From contig SAXG01000015.1 of the NCBI GenBank assembly GCA_012932865.1, positions 434,001 through 498,000 on the forward strand: a DNA stretch of 64,000 nucleotides, read 5' to 3'. Of this stretch, positions 22,621-34,797 are shown piece by piece; position 1 is the stretch's first letter; every line of letters starts with the position of its first letter. The notes under the pieces were generated by a model that searched no databases, was not told where the DNA came from, and was given only the letters and a program-made list of their open reading frames with translations. The position numbers and the translations under genes are program-made. The DNA is from Amylostereum areolatum. Taxonomy: Eukaryota > Basidiomycota > Agaricomycetes > Russulales > Stereaceae.

Positions 22621-25600
22621 ACCCTGTAATTTTAGTGCAATGGCTAGGGCAAATTGCCACAAAGCCATTGCAAGTTTTGCCTTTCTTGCCGCATGGCAGG
22701 CGTCACGCGCATTACAATGCGAGCCAGCCAGCTCGCATTGTAACGCGTCATGGAGCCTGCACGTGCAGCAGTTGGTGCAGCTGCCATCACCGTCAGGGAC
22801 CGCGGGGGGTCCCTAACCGTGCCGCTGCCGCTGCACTCGCCGCCGCCTGCTGCTGTGCGTGTGTGCCGTCAACTACGCCCGCACACCCATTCCACTCGCA
22901 CCCGCACCCGCACCCGCCCGCCCACGCACCCGCCCGCCCACGCACCCGCCCGCACCTGCACCCGCCGCTTGTCCCCGCACGCACCCGCACACCCTGGGCG
23001 CACCCGCGCCCGCTCGCACCTGTGCGCGCTCCTGCTCCCGCGCTCGCCCACGCACACCACCTACGCCCGCTCGCCATGCACCCGCACCTGCTTGCATCTG
23101 CCACACACACCCCGCGCTTGCTGCCACGTGGTTGCAGTGCAGGCGCCACGCATGTGCCACGTGGCGCATGCGGCTGGCGCCCGATCGCATGCCACGTGGC
23201 GGCTCCGTGCCCGCCGCCTGCAAGCGCACCGCAGGGCGCGGACACGCCCGGCCCACGTGCCCTCGTGACGTGCGGACAGTGGTGGCTAGGCGTGTGGCCT
23301 GGGCACAGGGGCAAGAAGCGGCAAGGAGCGGCGAGGGAGTGGCGAGGAGGGGTGAGAGGCGGAGGAGGGGCAAGGAAGGTGTCGTTGGGGGGGCCGTTGC
23401 ACTGGCGCTTTGAGCGCGTCGTTGGACGCGAGGTGGCGGCGTAGGATACGAGGGCGGCGGCGTGGATGCATTGGCATCGCTATTGAGCACGGCAGGGGTG
23501 GTGAGGGGCGAGGGAGGGGCGAGGGAGGGATGAGGGGAAGGGGAAAAGGGGGAGAGGAGGTGGTGGAAGGAGGAAGAAAGAGATGAGGTGGCAGGAACAG
23601 CGCAACTTCCCAATTGGGGCCGCGTCTCGGCAGTTCCCGCCGCTCGGCAACTGCCAAAAGTCAAGCTCGTAACGGCGAGCACCGCTTTCCCACCACTTCT
23701 GATAACCATTCTGAGTATTAGATAAGGTAATATGCATGTATATTAGTCCAAATCTGGAATATCAAGTCCATTGGTCCAGTAAGTATGATGTAATACACAA
23801 ATTATGTATTCTACAGCCAAAAAATGCCCAAAATACCCTACCACATGTGTTACTACTGCATTGTAGACATCGGGCTGGTAATCCAAGTTAATGGATGGTT
23901 TAATATAGCAGAAATATTACCTATCGTGTCATTAGAACTATCTCAAATGTCTGATTGGAGAGAAGATAGTGTGATCAGTGCCGGTCAGGCGTCTCGGATG
24001 TCAGAAACGCGGTTTATGAGACCGATGGAACCGCCTAAGTCGCGACGAGGGGAGGAGCAAGGAGAAACGATAGATTCGAGAGTGCCGGGGTCTAGGGTAG
24101 TGCAACGTGCGCTACAGTACCGTATGACGAGATGGACAGTCTAGGGAAAAGGGAAGAGAAACACTGTCCTTATATACAAGTGGGTACGATGGTGCGATGT
24201 GATGTGATAGTGGTGCGAGCGGGGGGAACAATAAGAAAGGAGTCATGGGGCGGAGGACGAAGGTCCGGAGCAATGATGTCATAGATAAGGATGCGGAACC
24301 CCGCTCGGAAGTCCGGGCAATGACGTCGTTGAAGCATGTGATGCAAGGGAAAGTCATGTGCCGTGACACGTCGCGTGTACAAGGTCTGCAAACGAAGAGA
24401 GAAATGGAGCGATCCGTGACATCGGGCGCAAAACATCATTAATTTTCCTGACTTGCCAATATGCACTGACTGTCAAGTTGAGGGTGCAAAATGAGTCATA
24501 TATGTGCTTCGATTATGTGTATAGATTACCAGCATGACCAATTGCCTGTGGAAAGAGATATGATCTAAGAAGTGGTGGTTTTGAGTGTATTTGACCCAAA
24601 ATATCAGGAATACATGAATACATATTTTTATGGGCTGAATAAAATTGTGAAACAGATTGTATTCATGTTCAGTATGATGCCCCTTGATGCACAAAAAGAT
24701 TTGGAGTGAGAGGGACAAGGGAAGTGTGAGATATAGGTATTCGGATCGGAAGGCCTGATGTCGCGGCAGTTGCTCTGACTACACTTGGTATCCGCTTCAG
24801 CACCGTGCACACTCATATCTCATCCTTCCCTTGCTCCTCTTACTCCAAATTGTCTTGTGCATCAAGGGGCATAGTACTGGACATGAATACGACTTGTTCT
24901 GAAATTTTACTCAGCCCCCCAAAAATGTATTCATGTATTACTGATATTCCGAGTCAAATACACTCAAAACCACCACTTTCGAGATCATATCTCCTTCCAC
25001 GGGCAATCTATTATTCTGATAATTTATATACATAATCTATGCGCACATGTGACTCATTTCGCACCATTAATTTCCCAGACAGTGCGTATGTGTGAGCCAG
25101 GAAAATTGAAGATGTTCTACGCCCGATATGCCTGATCAGCACTGATCTTACTATCATCTCCTGAATCAGACATTTCAGACAGTTCTACCAGCGCGATAGG
25201 CATTATCATGACTATGTTAAGCCATTTATCTGCTTAGATTACCAACCCGATGTTCACAATGACGTTGGAATGCATGCGGTGGGGTATTTTGGGTGTTTTT
25301 TGGCTGTAGAATGCATAATTTGTGTATTACATCATACTTACTGAACCAATGGACTTGATATTCCAGATTTGGACTAATATACATGCATATTACCTTATCT
25401 AATACTCAGAATGGTTATCGGAAGTGGTGGGAAAGCGGTGCTCGCCGTTGTGCACGACGAGCTCAACTTTCAGCAGTTGCCAAGTGGCGGGAACTGCCAA
25501 GACGCGTCCCCAATTGGGAAGTCGTGTCGTTCCTGCCACCTCATCCTCTTCTTCCTCGTCCACCACCTCCTCTCCCCCTTTTCCCCTCTCCTTGTCCCTC

Positions 25601-26475
25601 CCTCGCCTCTCACCACCCCCGCCGCGCTCAACAGCGATGCCAACATGTCTGCGCCGCCGCCCTCGTATTCCACGCCGCCACCTCGCGTCCAACGACGCGC
25701 TCAAAGCACCAGCGCAACGGCCCCCCCAACAACACCTTCCTTGCCCCTCCTCTGCCTCTTGCCGCTCCTCGTCGCTCCCTCGCCGCTCCTCGCTGCTCCT
25801 CGCCCCTCTCGCCACTCCTCGCCCCTGTTCCCAGGCCACACGCCCGGCCGCCGCTGTCCGCGCATCGCGTGGGCACATGGGCTGGGCGTGTACGCACCCT
25901 CACGTGCAGTGGACGGACCCGCCACGTGGCACCCGTATGGGCGCTAGGTGCATGCGCCACGTGCCGCCCGCGCTGCAGCTGCGCTATGGGCGTGGGTAGT
26001 ACCACGGGCGGTGCGTGGGCAGTTTCGTGGGGGCGAGAGCGGGGGAAAGCGCGGGTGCGCGGGCAGTGCAAGTGAGTGGGTACGGTGCGTGCGGGGGCGG
26101 CGCAAGCGAGCACGGTGCAAGTGCGTGCGGGGGCGGTGCCAGCGCGGGCGGGTGCCAGCGGAACGGGGGCAGGTGCGGAACGCGCACGGCACGTGCACTG
26201 GTGGGCGCGCAGTAGGTGGCGCGCGTGTGTGCAGCATCTGGCGGCGGGAGTGGAGGCAGGAGCAGCGGCGGCGACACGGTTGGGGACCCCCCGCGGTCCC
26301 TGATGGCGACGGCAGCCACGCCAACTGCTGCACGTGCAGGCTCCGCGACGTGTTACAATGCGAGCAGGCTGGCTCGCATTATAATGCACGTGAGGCCTGC
26401 CATGCGGCAAGAAAGGCAAAACTTGCAATGGCTTTGCGGCAATTTGCTCTAGCCATTGCACTAAAATTACAGGGT
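22621..26475. repeat. Inner long inverted repeat
   Basis: Two arms of roughly 2 kb with ends ACCCTGTAATTTTAGTGCAA. A subterminal palindrome at 22717-22745 (GCGAGCCAGCCAGCTCGC core) is mirrored near 26360-26385. Arms are imperfect and diverged, so the structure is not recent. Flanks show no clear TSD. Confidence 0.75.
23999..24421 (-). mobile_element. Solo gypsy A LTR
   Basis: A 423-bp LTR, minus orientation, with TSD TCGGA/TCGGG (4 of 5). It lies in the left arm of the inverted repeat and is absent from the matching place in the right arm, so it inserted after the duplication. Confidence 0.9.
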
Positions 26476-26745
26476 TGCCTCGGGGGACAGTGGGCGCTGG
26501 AGAGCACGGTTTGGCATGTTGGGGACGAGCGGGGGTGGAGGGACGAGGGGAAGGAGTGGGGGTAGAGGGAGGAGGTGGTGGTGGTAAGAGAGGAAGAGTG
26601 TGACGTGGCAAAGACGATGCGGCTTCCCATTTGGGAATGCGCGTCGGAAATTGCCGCGACTTGGCAGTTGCCGACGCGCATCCCCAAACAGGAAATCACG
26701 CGTCACTTTGCCAGCTCATCGCATTCCTCCCTTCTACCACCACCA

Positions 26746-28006
26746 CAGAGCTCTTCACGAGTATATCCGCGGATATACCCGTATCCGTGGGACAGGTACC
26801 CGTGACATCCCAGACCACTACCCGCATCCGCACGGGTTTTAGGCATGCGGATACTCGTATCCGCGGATGTTGAAACCCGTGCGGATACGGGTATCGTGAG
26901 TACTCGTCCGCGCTCACCGAGCTCAGGTACAAACAATCTTACTTACCATTTATGGTAATCCTCAATCTACCCTCTTTTCTTTTCTTTTGCTTTTACTCAG
27001 GCTCACATAATATATAGTTCAACATAGAAATAGATTCAAGTAGGTAATATATTGTAGGGACTACACGTGCGATCACTATGTATGTAGGGGCTTTGGAAGG
27101 GCGTGCCTGGCGTGCGATCGTGCGACGGCTGGGCAGCGGCGGCAGGGGCAGTGGCGACAGCGGCAACGGGGGCAGAGGCAACGGGGGCAGAGGCGGCAGA
27201 GGCGGCGGCGGCGGCAGGTGGCGAGGACACGCGAGGTGCGGGCGGCTCGAGGGCGTGGGCGTGGGTGGCTTGAGGGCGTGGGCGGCTCGAGGGCGCGGAC
27301 GCGGGTGGCTCGAGGGCGCGGGCGGCTCGAGGGCACGGACGCGGGCGGCTTGAGAACGCGCGGGCACAGTCGTTGAGGGCGTGAACAGCTTGAGGGCGCA
27401 GGCGTGGACAGTTCGAGGGTGCGGCCACGGCTGCGGGCAGCTTGAGCACGTAGGCGTGGACGGCTTGAGCATGCGTGGGCGCGGACAGCTTGGGCAGGCG
27501 CGGGGCGCAGACATTGAGGGGGGAGGAAGGCGGGCGTGGGGGGAGGGTGGGAAGCGCGTGGGTGTTGTGGCGTGGGCGAGAGTGAGGGCGGGAGCGGCGA
27601 CGGTGTCGTCACTGTGAGTGACGACGCCGCCGCCGAAGCGAGGAAGGCGGGCAAGGAAGGCGGTGGAGGCGGTGGATGGGCGGTGGAGGCGGTGGCGGCG
27701 ACGGCGGCAGGACGATGAGGATGAGGATGAGGAAGAAAAGAAAGGTGACGAGTCACCAGAACCCAGGTATCCCACGGGTCTGATGACACGGCAACCAATC
27801 AGAGTACTCGGACCGGCGCATACCGGCCGGCCACGGGTATTCAACGGGTACCTTCACGGGTTACCCGTTGTCCGAAATGGCCTACTCGTACTCTCACGGG
27901 TATTTCGGCGACGGATACTCATATCTGCGGATGCCGATACCCGCGGATGTGCCTAACAAGTACTTGAATGGGTACTCACAGGTTTTGGTACTCATGAAGA
28001 GCTCTG
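26746..28006. mobile_element. hAT-like non-autonomous element, copy 2
   Basis: A 1261-bp element with ends CAGAGCTCTTCACGAGTA and, inverted, CAGAGCTCTTCATGAGTAC. A perfect 8-bp duplication CACCACCA flanks it (26738-26745 and 28007-28014). It is the reverse-oriented relative of 17602-18889, with the same subterminal palindromes, minisatellite core and stem-loop (27605-27625). Core repeat numbers differ. No transposase. Confidence 0.92.
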
Positions 28007-28814
28007 CACCACCACCACCCTCTCCTCACTGCCTCCCGCCCCCTGCCATTTGTGTGCGCGCCCAACCGCAGCTCCTGAAGTGACGCCGCCCCTGTCCGCT
28101 GCACTCGTCAGCACCCTCTCCAGCGTCCAATGACGTGTTTGAGAGTGCCAGCTCATCAACACGGCCCTAGGTGAGCCCCCCCCTCCTTTCTCCTCTTTCT
28201 CCACGTCACCCACGTCACCCGCCTCCCCACCATCCTCAGCGCACCCAGCGCCGCTTGCCAATTGCCACCACCACTACCACCTTCCCACCCCCCCCTCAAG
28301 TCACCTCCGCCCCAGGTGAGTGGCCCCACCCCCGTCTTGTCTCCTCCCCCTCGTCTCTCCCACCCCATCCCGTGTACCCCTCTTGCCCCCGCCTCTTGCC
28401 CCCTCTGCCACTCCCCTCCCGTGCTCGCAGCCCCGTTGCCACGGCAACCATGCCCAGTATGGGCATTGGTTGCTGTGCACGGGCACGTGACTGGCAAACG
28501 CGCAGTGCGTGCCCGTGTTTCCCACGTGGGTGAGCACGTGCATGCTCAAGGTGATGCACGTGCACGCAGCACGCGGCGGCGGCAGCGGGCGTGCAGAGCG
28601 CATGTCGGTGGCGCAGGCGGAGGTGGCGGAAGGAGAGGAAGTGAGACGAGGCAGCGAGAAGGCGCGGAAGCGAGGCGCGGTGGTGACACCTCTGAGAACC
28701 CCGGGTGTCCCTGACAGCAGCGGCGGAGGGCTCGTGACCAGCGGCGGTGGAGTCTCCCAGGGCCCTCCGACGCATTACAATGCAGCCCAGCTGAGGGGAC
28801 ATTGTAATGCGTGA

Positions 28815-29010
28815 GGTAGAGCTCTTCACGAGTGGCTATCCTCGTGAGTACCTGTATGAGTACCTGTAAGGCACATCCGTGGGTATTGCCATCCGCGGAT
28901 ACCAGTACTCGTGTGCCTGATACTCGTGAGAGTACAGGTATGACTTTGAGCTCACAGGTTACCTGTGCAAGTACCTGTCAAATACCTGTCAGGTACTTTG
29001 GCAGGGTTGA
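28815..29010. mobile_element. Decayed relative of the hAT-like family
   Basis: It starts AGAGCTCTTCACGAGTGG like the intact copies and continues with CATCCGCGGATAC-type motifs and repeated GAGTACCTGT units. The other end is not clear. It lies inside the right arm of the inverted repeat, where the left arm has no counterpart. Confidence 0.55.
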
Positions 29011-29381
29011 TCTTGATATAATTACAGATAATAGCTGTTGGATTGATAAGCATTCTCTCTTGCAGATCTTTATGTACTGTTGTTTCTATTGTGGCCCCTT
29101 TCCCATCTATTTCCTCTCCTCCCCTCACATATATAGCTGAAAGCTTGCGTGCGAGCATACCTGTACATGTTTGGCAAGTTGCACTGCCTTAAGAGGTGTT
29201 TGGCCACTAACCTCTTGTATCACTAAAGCTACAGCGGTCGCATCCACGTAAGATAGCACAGGCAACGAGGCTCGTGAACACTGCGTGAGGCTTGCTGCGC
29301 GGCAATGGTTGGGCAAGGTTGCACTGGCTCTAGGGTGTTTTGCCCTAACCATTGCAACTAAAGCTACAGGGTCGCCTCCAG

Positions 29382-30011
29382 CGTAAGATCAACTGAGCTC
29401 ACAATGACTACTCGGGGACGTCACTGACTTCATCACCGAGTTCGAGCTACTGGCGACCATGTTGGAATACGACGAAGAAGCACTGATCCATTTCTTCAAG
29501 AAAGGACTGCAGCGAGACCTTGGCAAGCAGGTGGCCCGGTCGTACCCGTTCCCCACCAACCTCGCGGAGTGGAAGGAGCGCACCCACCGCATCAACCACC
29601 AAGCTGTCAGTCCAAGGGGGCTGTCGTGCTCACCTTGAACAGTTCTGCCAGTGGCTCCTCATCGCGTCGGGTCGGTACCTTCACCAACAACATGACTCGC
29701 CCTGCGAAGCTGACGGACGACGAACACGCCAAAATGATATGCGAAGGCAAGTGCTTTATGTGCCGACAGGTGGTCACGTCTCCCGTGACTGCCCCAACTG
29801 TGACTCAAGCGTGCGACGGGTGGGCGCAGTGGAGACTGGATCCAAGACTTCCCCCCTGCCGGATAGCTCGGCCTCGTCTGCTGCAAAGGCAACCCCCGAC
29901 CTGTCCCAAACCATCACAACGATCACTCGCCAGCTAAAAGATCTGGATGTGGAAGGCAAGGAGCAGGCAGTAGCGTTGTTGAAGGACATCCTGGAATTGC
30001 AGGATTTTTGA
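29382..30011 (+). pseudogene. gypsy A-right gag C-terminal part
   Basis: Capsid end (FFKKGLQRDLGKQVARSYPF near 29490-29550) and a zinc-knuckle start CFMCRQ near 29753-29775, then the linker PDSSASSAAKATPDLSQTIT ending LKDILELQDF at 30011. Frames shift several times. From about 29851 onward it becomes almost identical to the inverted copy at 2231-4260; upstream of that the two are clearly diverged. Confidence 0.8.
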
Positions 30012-32495
30012 AACACCCCCCAGCCGTGTCGTCTGGCGGAGGCGAAGGACTGATATCATCGGTGTCTTACAATCACTTTTCTGTACTATCATCTATGACT
30101 TCATGTGAGCAATTGTATCTATCGTGTGTGCACCTCTCTATCATCACAAAGAACAGGCAGACACCCTTGATAATGCTCAAAGTCAAAATAATTGGATGAG
30201 CGACAGGCCGACAAATCGACGCAGACGCACTGCTTGACAGTGGTGCAGAAGGAATTATCATCAACCGAAGCTTCGCTGAATGCAGGAAGCTGACCACTAG
30301 AAAACTAGAAAACCTGTTCCCCGTGCGTAATGTGGACGGCACCGAGAACATCATGGGCTGGGTACGTGATATGACGACCCAGCGGATCTGGATATACTCG
30401 CAAGGTTCAAGGGCATACCATGAGGAAGAAGCTGAGTTCTTCATCACCGACATCAGTGACCATGACATGATCCTTGGAACAGACTGGCTTGATGAGCACA
30501 ACCCCACCATAGACTGGCAGCAAGATTGCGTTGACATACTCCACTGCCCTCCCTCCTGCACTCTCTCTGAACCGACCGTGACAAACCTTGCAACAAAGCC
30601 GAGCAAGCCATCATCGACCCGACCGCAATGTAAGGTTCAAATTGATGAAGCCCCTAAAGTGCCTCTAGTCCTGGATGATCCCTTCCCAGAACCGACATAT
30701 GTCTCCTGGGCTCCAATCCCTACGTATGTTATCCCCGCGCGCCGAGTCCAAGGTGTTCGCATCCGCACATTTCATTGCTTACCCCTACCCGCCCGGCTTT
30801 TCACGGAGGATGACCACGAATGACCCATAGTCTTCCGAGACTGGGAGATCAATGGCCTATGCCGCGCTGGGATCCTCCCTGAAACCGAAGGCCCCAACCC
30901 AGAGGCAGTGCCAATCCGCGCAGGCTTCACCAAAGCGCAAGAACTCGCAGAGCACTCAAAGGAAAATGCACGTCCGCAAACCTTCAAAGACTTGGTCCCC
31001 CCTCCGTACTGTGACTTTGCACCCGTATTCGACAAAAAAACCTCTGAACGACTACCCGACCGACGGCCGTGGGATCACACCATTGATATGAAGGACGGCT
31101 TTGAACCCAAGCCATGCAAGATCTATCCGCTCTCCTCCTCCGAGCAGATCGAGCTTGATGCCTTCCTCGATGAACACCTGAAGAAGGGCTACATCCACCC
31201 GCCAAAGTCGCTGCAGGCAAGTCTGTTCTTCTTTGTCAAGAAGAAGGATGGGAAGCTGCGGCCTGTACAGGACTATTGAGAGCTGAACAAGGGTACTGTC
31301 AAGAACAAGTATCCCTTGCCGCTGATCTCAGAAATCATCGACCGCCTCAAAGGTGCAAAGATCTTCTCCAAGATGGACGTCTGCTGGGGATACAACAATG
31401 TCTGCATCAAGGAAGGCGACAAGTGGAAGGCTGCATGCATTCAAGACGAACTGCGGCCTCTTTGAACCTACGGTGATGTTTTTCGGCCTTATGAACTCCC
31501 CTGCGACGTTCCAGGCAATGATAAACGAACTTTTCAAGGACCTCATTGACTCGGGCAAGGTCATCATCTACATGGACGACATCCTTGTATTCACTCAAAC
31601 TATGGAAGAACATTGCACCATAGTGCAACAGGTTCTCTAGCGCCTACAAGACAACAACCTGTTCCTCAAGCCGGAGAAATGTGTCTTCGAGCAGGACTCC
31701 GTTGAATACCTAGGACTCATCATCTCGCACGACAAGATCGCAATGGACCCCGTCAAGGTAGCTGGTATCTAGGACTGGCCAACACCCCGGACGGTCAAGG
31801 ACGTACAGTCCTTCCTCGGGTTTGGCAACTTCTACCGACACTTCATCAAGAACTTCTCCAAAATCGCACGACCTCTGTTTGACCTGACAAAAAAGGACTG
31901 CACATGGAATTGGTCGGTGGAATGCCAGACGGCATTTGACGCACTGAAAGCTGTGTTCACCTCTTCCCCTATCTTAGTTATGCCTGATCCAAGGAAACCC
32001 TACCTCGTTGAGGTCGATGCCTCAGACTTTGCTACTGGGGGCATCCTTTCGCAGAAAGGCGACAACGGCCACTGGCACCCAGTGGCGTACCTCTCCAAGG
32101 CCCTCTCGGAACCAAAACAAAACTACGACATCTACGACAAGGAACTGCTTGCAATCATTCGTGCACTCGAAGTGTGGCGCCACTATCTCGAAGGAGCCCC
32201 CAACACAGTTGAAATCTGGACAGATCACAAGAACCTGGAGCACTTCAAGATGGCGCAGAAGCTGAGCCACCGACAGGCACGTTGGGCTCTTTTCCTCACT
32301 CGATTCGACTTTTCGCTCGTTCACAAACCAGGGGTATCCCATCGCCTGGACCCGATGTCTCGACAACCCAATCACAAGCACGGCGTTGAAAATGACAACA
32401 AGCAGTGCATCTTGCTTGACCCTAAGTACTTCCAGATACGTGCTACAAAGCCAGGAGCAGTAACCTCCCCCGGCGATGTCGAACTCCGACGATGA
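30008..32495 (+). pseudogene. gypsy A-right protease-RT-RNase H
   Basis: Protease with DSGAEGIIINRSF near 30240; RT with [13 protein letters not shown] then a TGA stop (31277), and YMDD intact near 31575; RNase H in the 31917-32495 frame with VEVDASDFATGG, YDKELLAIIRALEVW and TDHKNLEHF, ending HKPGVSHRLDPMSR. In-frame stops at about 30198, 31277, 31638 and 31770 and a frameshift near 31436 disable it. Where the full copy at 8051 has the sense codon, most stops look like C-to-T changes (CGA to TGA, CAG to TAG). Confidence 0.88.
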
Positions 32496-34000
32496 ATCTG
32501 TGACTGCAAGACCAAGGATATCGAGGTCGTTCAAGCCCTGGATGCCATCCTACGGAAAGGACCGCGTACACTTGTCAAGAACCTCCAAGAGTGGAACTAT
32601 GAAGAAGGCCTGGTCCTGTTCAGAGGAAAGGTATATGTCCCTGCAGATGACGAGTTGTGATGCGACATTGTCAATATGTACCACGAATCGCCCCTAGCTG
32701 GACACCCTGGTCGTTTTAAGACCTACAAACTGGTGAGTCGTGAATACTGGTGGCCCGGCATGTCTGTCTTTGTCCACAACTTTGTAGCAGGATGCGCAAC
32801 CTGTCAGTCAACGAAGACACAGAGCAGCCGACCCCATGTCGACATGATTCCAAATGAAGTGCCTGATCGACCATTTGGTGTCATTTCCACCGACTTCATT
32901 GTCAAACTCCCTGACTGCGAAGGCTACAATGCTGTCAATGTTGTGGTTGATCGCCTCACCAAGATGGTGGTTACCACCCCATGTACAACAAAGATCACCA
33001 GCGATGGCACGGCTGACATTCTCTTCGACAAGGTATACCAGCACTACGGCCTAGCAGACAAGATCATCTCGGGCCGAGGGCCCCAGTTCACTGGACAGGT
33101 GATGCGTACACTCAACGAGAAGCTCGGGATCAAATCCGCCCTCAGCATAGGGTATCACCCACAGACAGATGGCCAGACCGAACGCGAGAACTAGAACCTC
33201 GAGCAGTTCTTGCGGGTGTTCTGCAACTACAGTCAAGACGACTGGGTGAAGTGGCTGCCTTTCTTTGAGTTTTCTCACAACTCTCGCACCCATGCAGCTA
33301 CCGAAAAGGCTCCCTTCGAAGTCCTCTACGGCTTCCTCCCCAAGATGTACCCATCTGTGAACCCATCCTCAAAGGTTCCTGCAGTCGAAGAACACCTCTG
33401 TCAACTCGAAGAAGTCCGACAGGAGATCAAGGCCAGCCTTGCCCTCGCATCAGACTTGATGAAGCACTACAACGGCAACACGGTCAACAAGCCGACACAA
33501 TTCGCCATCGGAGACAAGGTCTGGCTTGAAGGCAAGAACCTGAAGACGACGAGGCCGAAAGCTAAGCTTGCTGCCAAGCGATTTGGACCCTTCAAGATTG
33601 TTGATGTAACTCCCGCCTAAAGTTGCCGAAGACATGGTGAATCCACCCAGTCTTCCATGCTTCGCTACTCACTGCGTACAAGGAAACAATGGTGCATGGT
33701 CCGAACTATGAACAATCACCACCCGACATCATCGACGATGAAGAAGAATACAATGTCAAAGACATCATCGACTCGAAGCCAACCCGCAACAAGGGTATTC
33801 AGTATCTCGTCAAGTGGGCTGGCTATCCCGGCTCCAAAAATATCTGGCTCCCTCGCTCCTCGCTCTCAAAAGTCACTGATATGATTGATGCCTTCCACAA
33901 GCGCCACCCAAATGCACCCCTCCCCGTGTGTTCACTCAGCATTTCCTTTGACAATTTTCTTGCATCTACCCTTGTAGATGACATTGCACTCCAGGCAAAA
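32476..34000 (+). pseudogene. gypsy A-right integrase and chromodomain
   Basis: Integrase (32676-33194) has HPGRFKTYKLVSREYWWPG and CATCQ of the zinc-binding end, the catalytic STDFIVKLPDCEGYN block and HPQTDGQTEREN, then a TAG stop. The frame goes on at 33210 with WVKWLPFFEFSHNSRTHAAT. The chromodomain (about 33740-33900) reads VKDIIDSKPTRNKGIQYLVK and WAGYPGSKNIWLP. GRGPQF replaces the DRGPQF-type block with the second catalytic Asp (full copy: DQGPQF), so the Asp is lost as well. Confidence 0.87.
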
Positions 34001-34022
34001 GCACATCTTAAAGGGGGGGTAA

Positions 34023-34445
34023 TGTCATGGATTGCTCTATTTCTCTCTTCATTCGCAGACCTCCTACATGCGACACGTCACGGCACGTGACCTTTTTCAC
34101 ATCACATGCTCCAATGACGTCATTGCCTGGACTTCCGAGCGGAACTCCGCCCCCTTATCTATGACATCATCACTCCGGACTTCCATCCTCCGCCCCATGA
34201 CTCCTTTCCTATTGTCTCCCCCCACTTGCACCACTATCACATCGCATCGCACCATCGTTCCCACTTGTATATAAGGACAGTGTTTCTTTTCCCTTTTCCC
34301 TAGACTGTCCATCTCGTTGTACAGTACTGTAGCTTGCATTGCACTACCCTAGGCCTGACACTCTCGAATCTATTTGTTCTCTCTCGCTCCTCCCATCGTC
34401 GCAACTTAGGCGGTTCCCTCAGTCTCATAAACTGTGTTTCTGACA
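34023..34445 (+). mobile_element. gypsy A 3' LTR
   Basis: A 423-bp LTR, TGTCATGG...TTTCTGACA, preceded by a polypurine tract (AAAGGGGGGG). It keeps a palindromic CRE-like TGACGTCA at 34115-34122, the TATA box and the RNA-start decamer AGACTGTCCA. The 3' flank is ATTTT. Confidence 0.92.
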
Positions 34446-34790
34446 ATTTTGTGCTGGGGCGCGTGAGTGCACAAGTGCTCACACTATTTTGTGTTACAGT
34501 GCAGGAGCACTAATATAGAGTTGCAAGACAAGGGTGGTATAGAAACATTACATATTGCTCTTCATCTAAGGAGTTGTAGTCTATTGTAATGTAATTTGTG
34601 TGATGGTATACTAGTTGCTGTTTCAATTCCTGCCTGTGACAATTTCATTTTATTCAAATCTCAACCTACAAACAGTTTTGAAGCCAATATACAGTTCCTC
34701 GATCCTGTCTTACAATTCCTGAATGAAATCCACTATGGTACAAAAAAACCTTTAAAGATCCTCGAGCCCGTGTCCGGTGGGTCCCCCTTT
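34446..34790. other. No gene seen
   Basis: AT-rich flank of the gypsy A LTR with a short inverted repeat around 34460-34485. No open frame or RNA gene is supported. Confidence 0.4.
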
Positions 34791-34797
34791 CGCCCGT

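Larger units (their letters stand above)
21751..29381. mobile_element. 7.6-kb inverted-repeat (foldback-like) insertion
   Basis: This block splits one gypsy A gag between positions matching adjacent gag bases. Its outer ends read ACCCTG..TTAGTGCAATGG at 21768 and, inverted, at 29372. A second pair of similar ends lies at 22621 and 26475. The arms match in reverse: 21770-22380 with 28180-28820 and 29270-29372, and 22621-24720 with 24810-26475, with a centre near 24765. The right arm is interrupted by a hAT-like element and the left arm by a solo LTR. A 3-bp CAG duplication is possible but not convincing. No transposase is visible; the long GC-rich frames are not supported as genes. Confidence 0.65.
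29382..34445 (+). mobile_element. gypsy A copy (A-right), 3' part of the chimeric element
   Basis: Continues the gag interrupted at 21750 and runs through protease, RT, RNase H, integrase and chromodomain to a 3' LTR (34023-34445). The 5' half of the same element is at 20400-21750 with a family B LTR, so the two ends have different LTRs and no common TSD is seen. Many stops make it inactive. Confidence 0.85.

Noticed and set aside
22332..23709. 370-residue frame and overlapping antisense frames in the foldback arm (also 25383-26611)
   Set aside because: GC-rich low-complexity translation, not conserved between the two arms.
2231..31880. One giant palindrome covering all inverted repeats
   Set aside because: The inverted pairs have different centres (about 17055 for the gypsy copies, 22800 for the hAT-like elements, 24765 for the foldback), so they are separate events.
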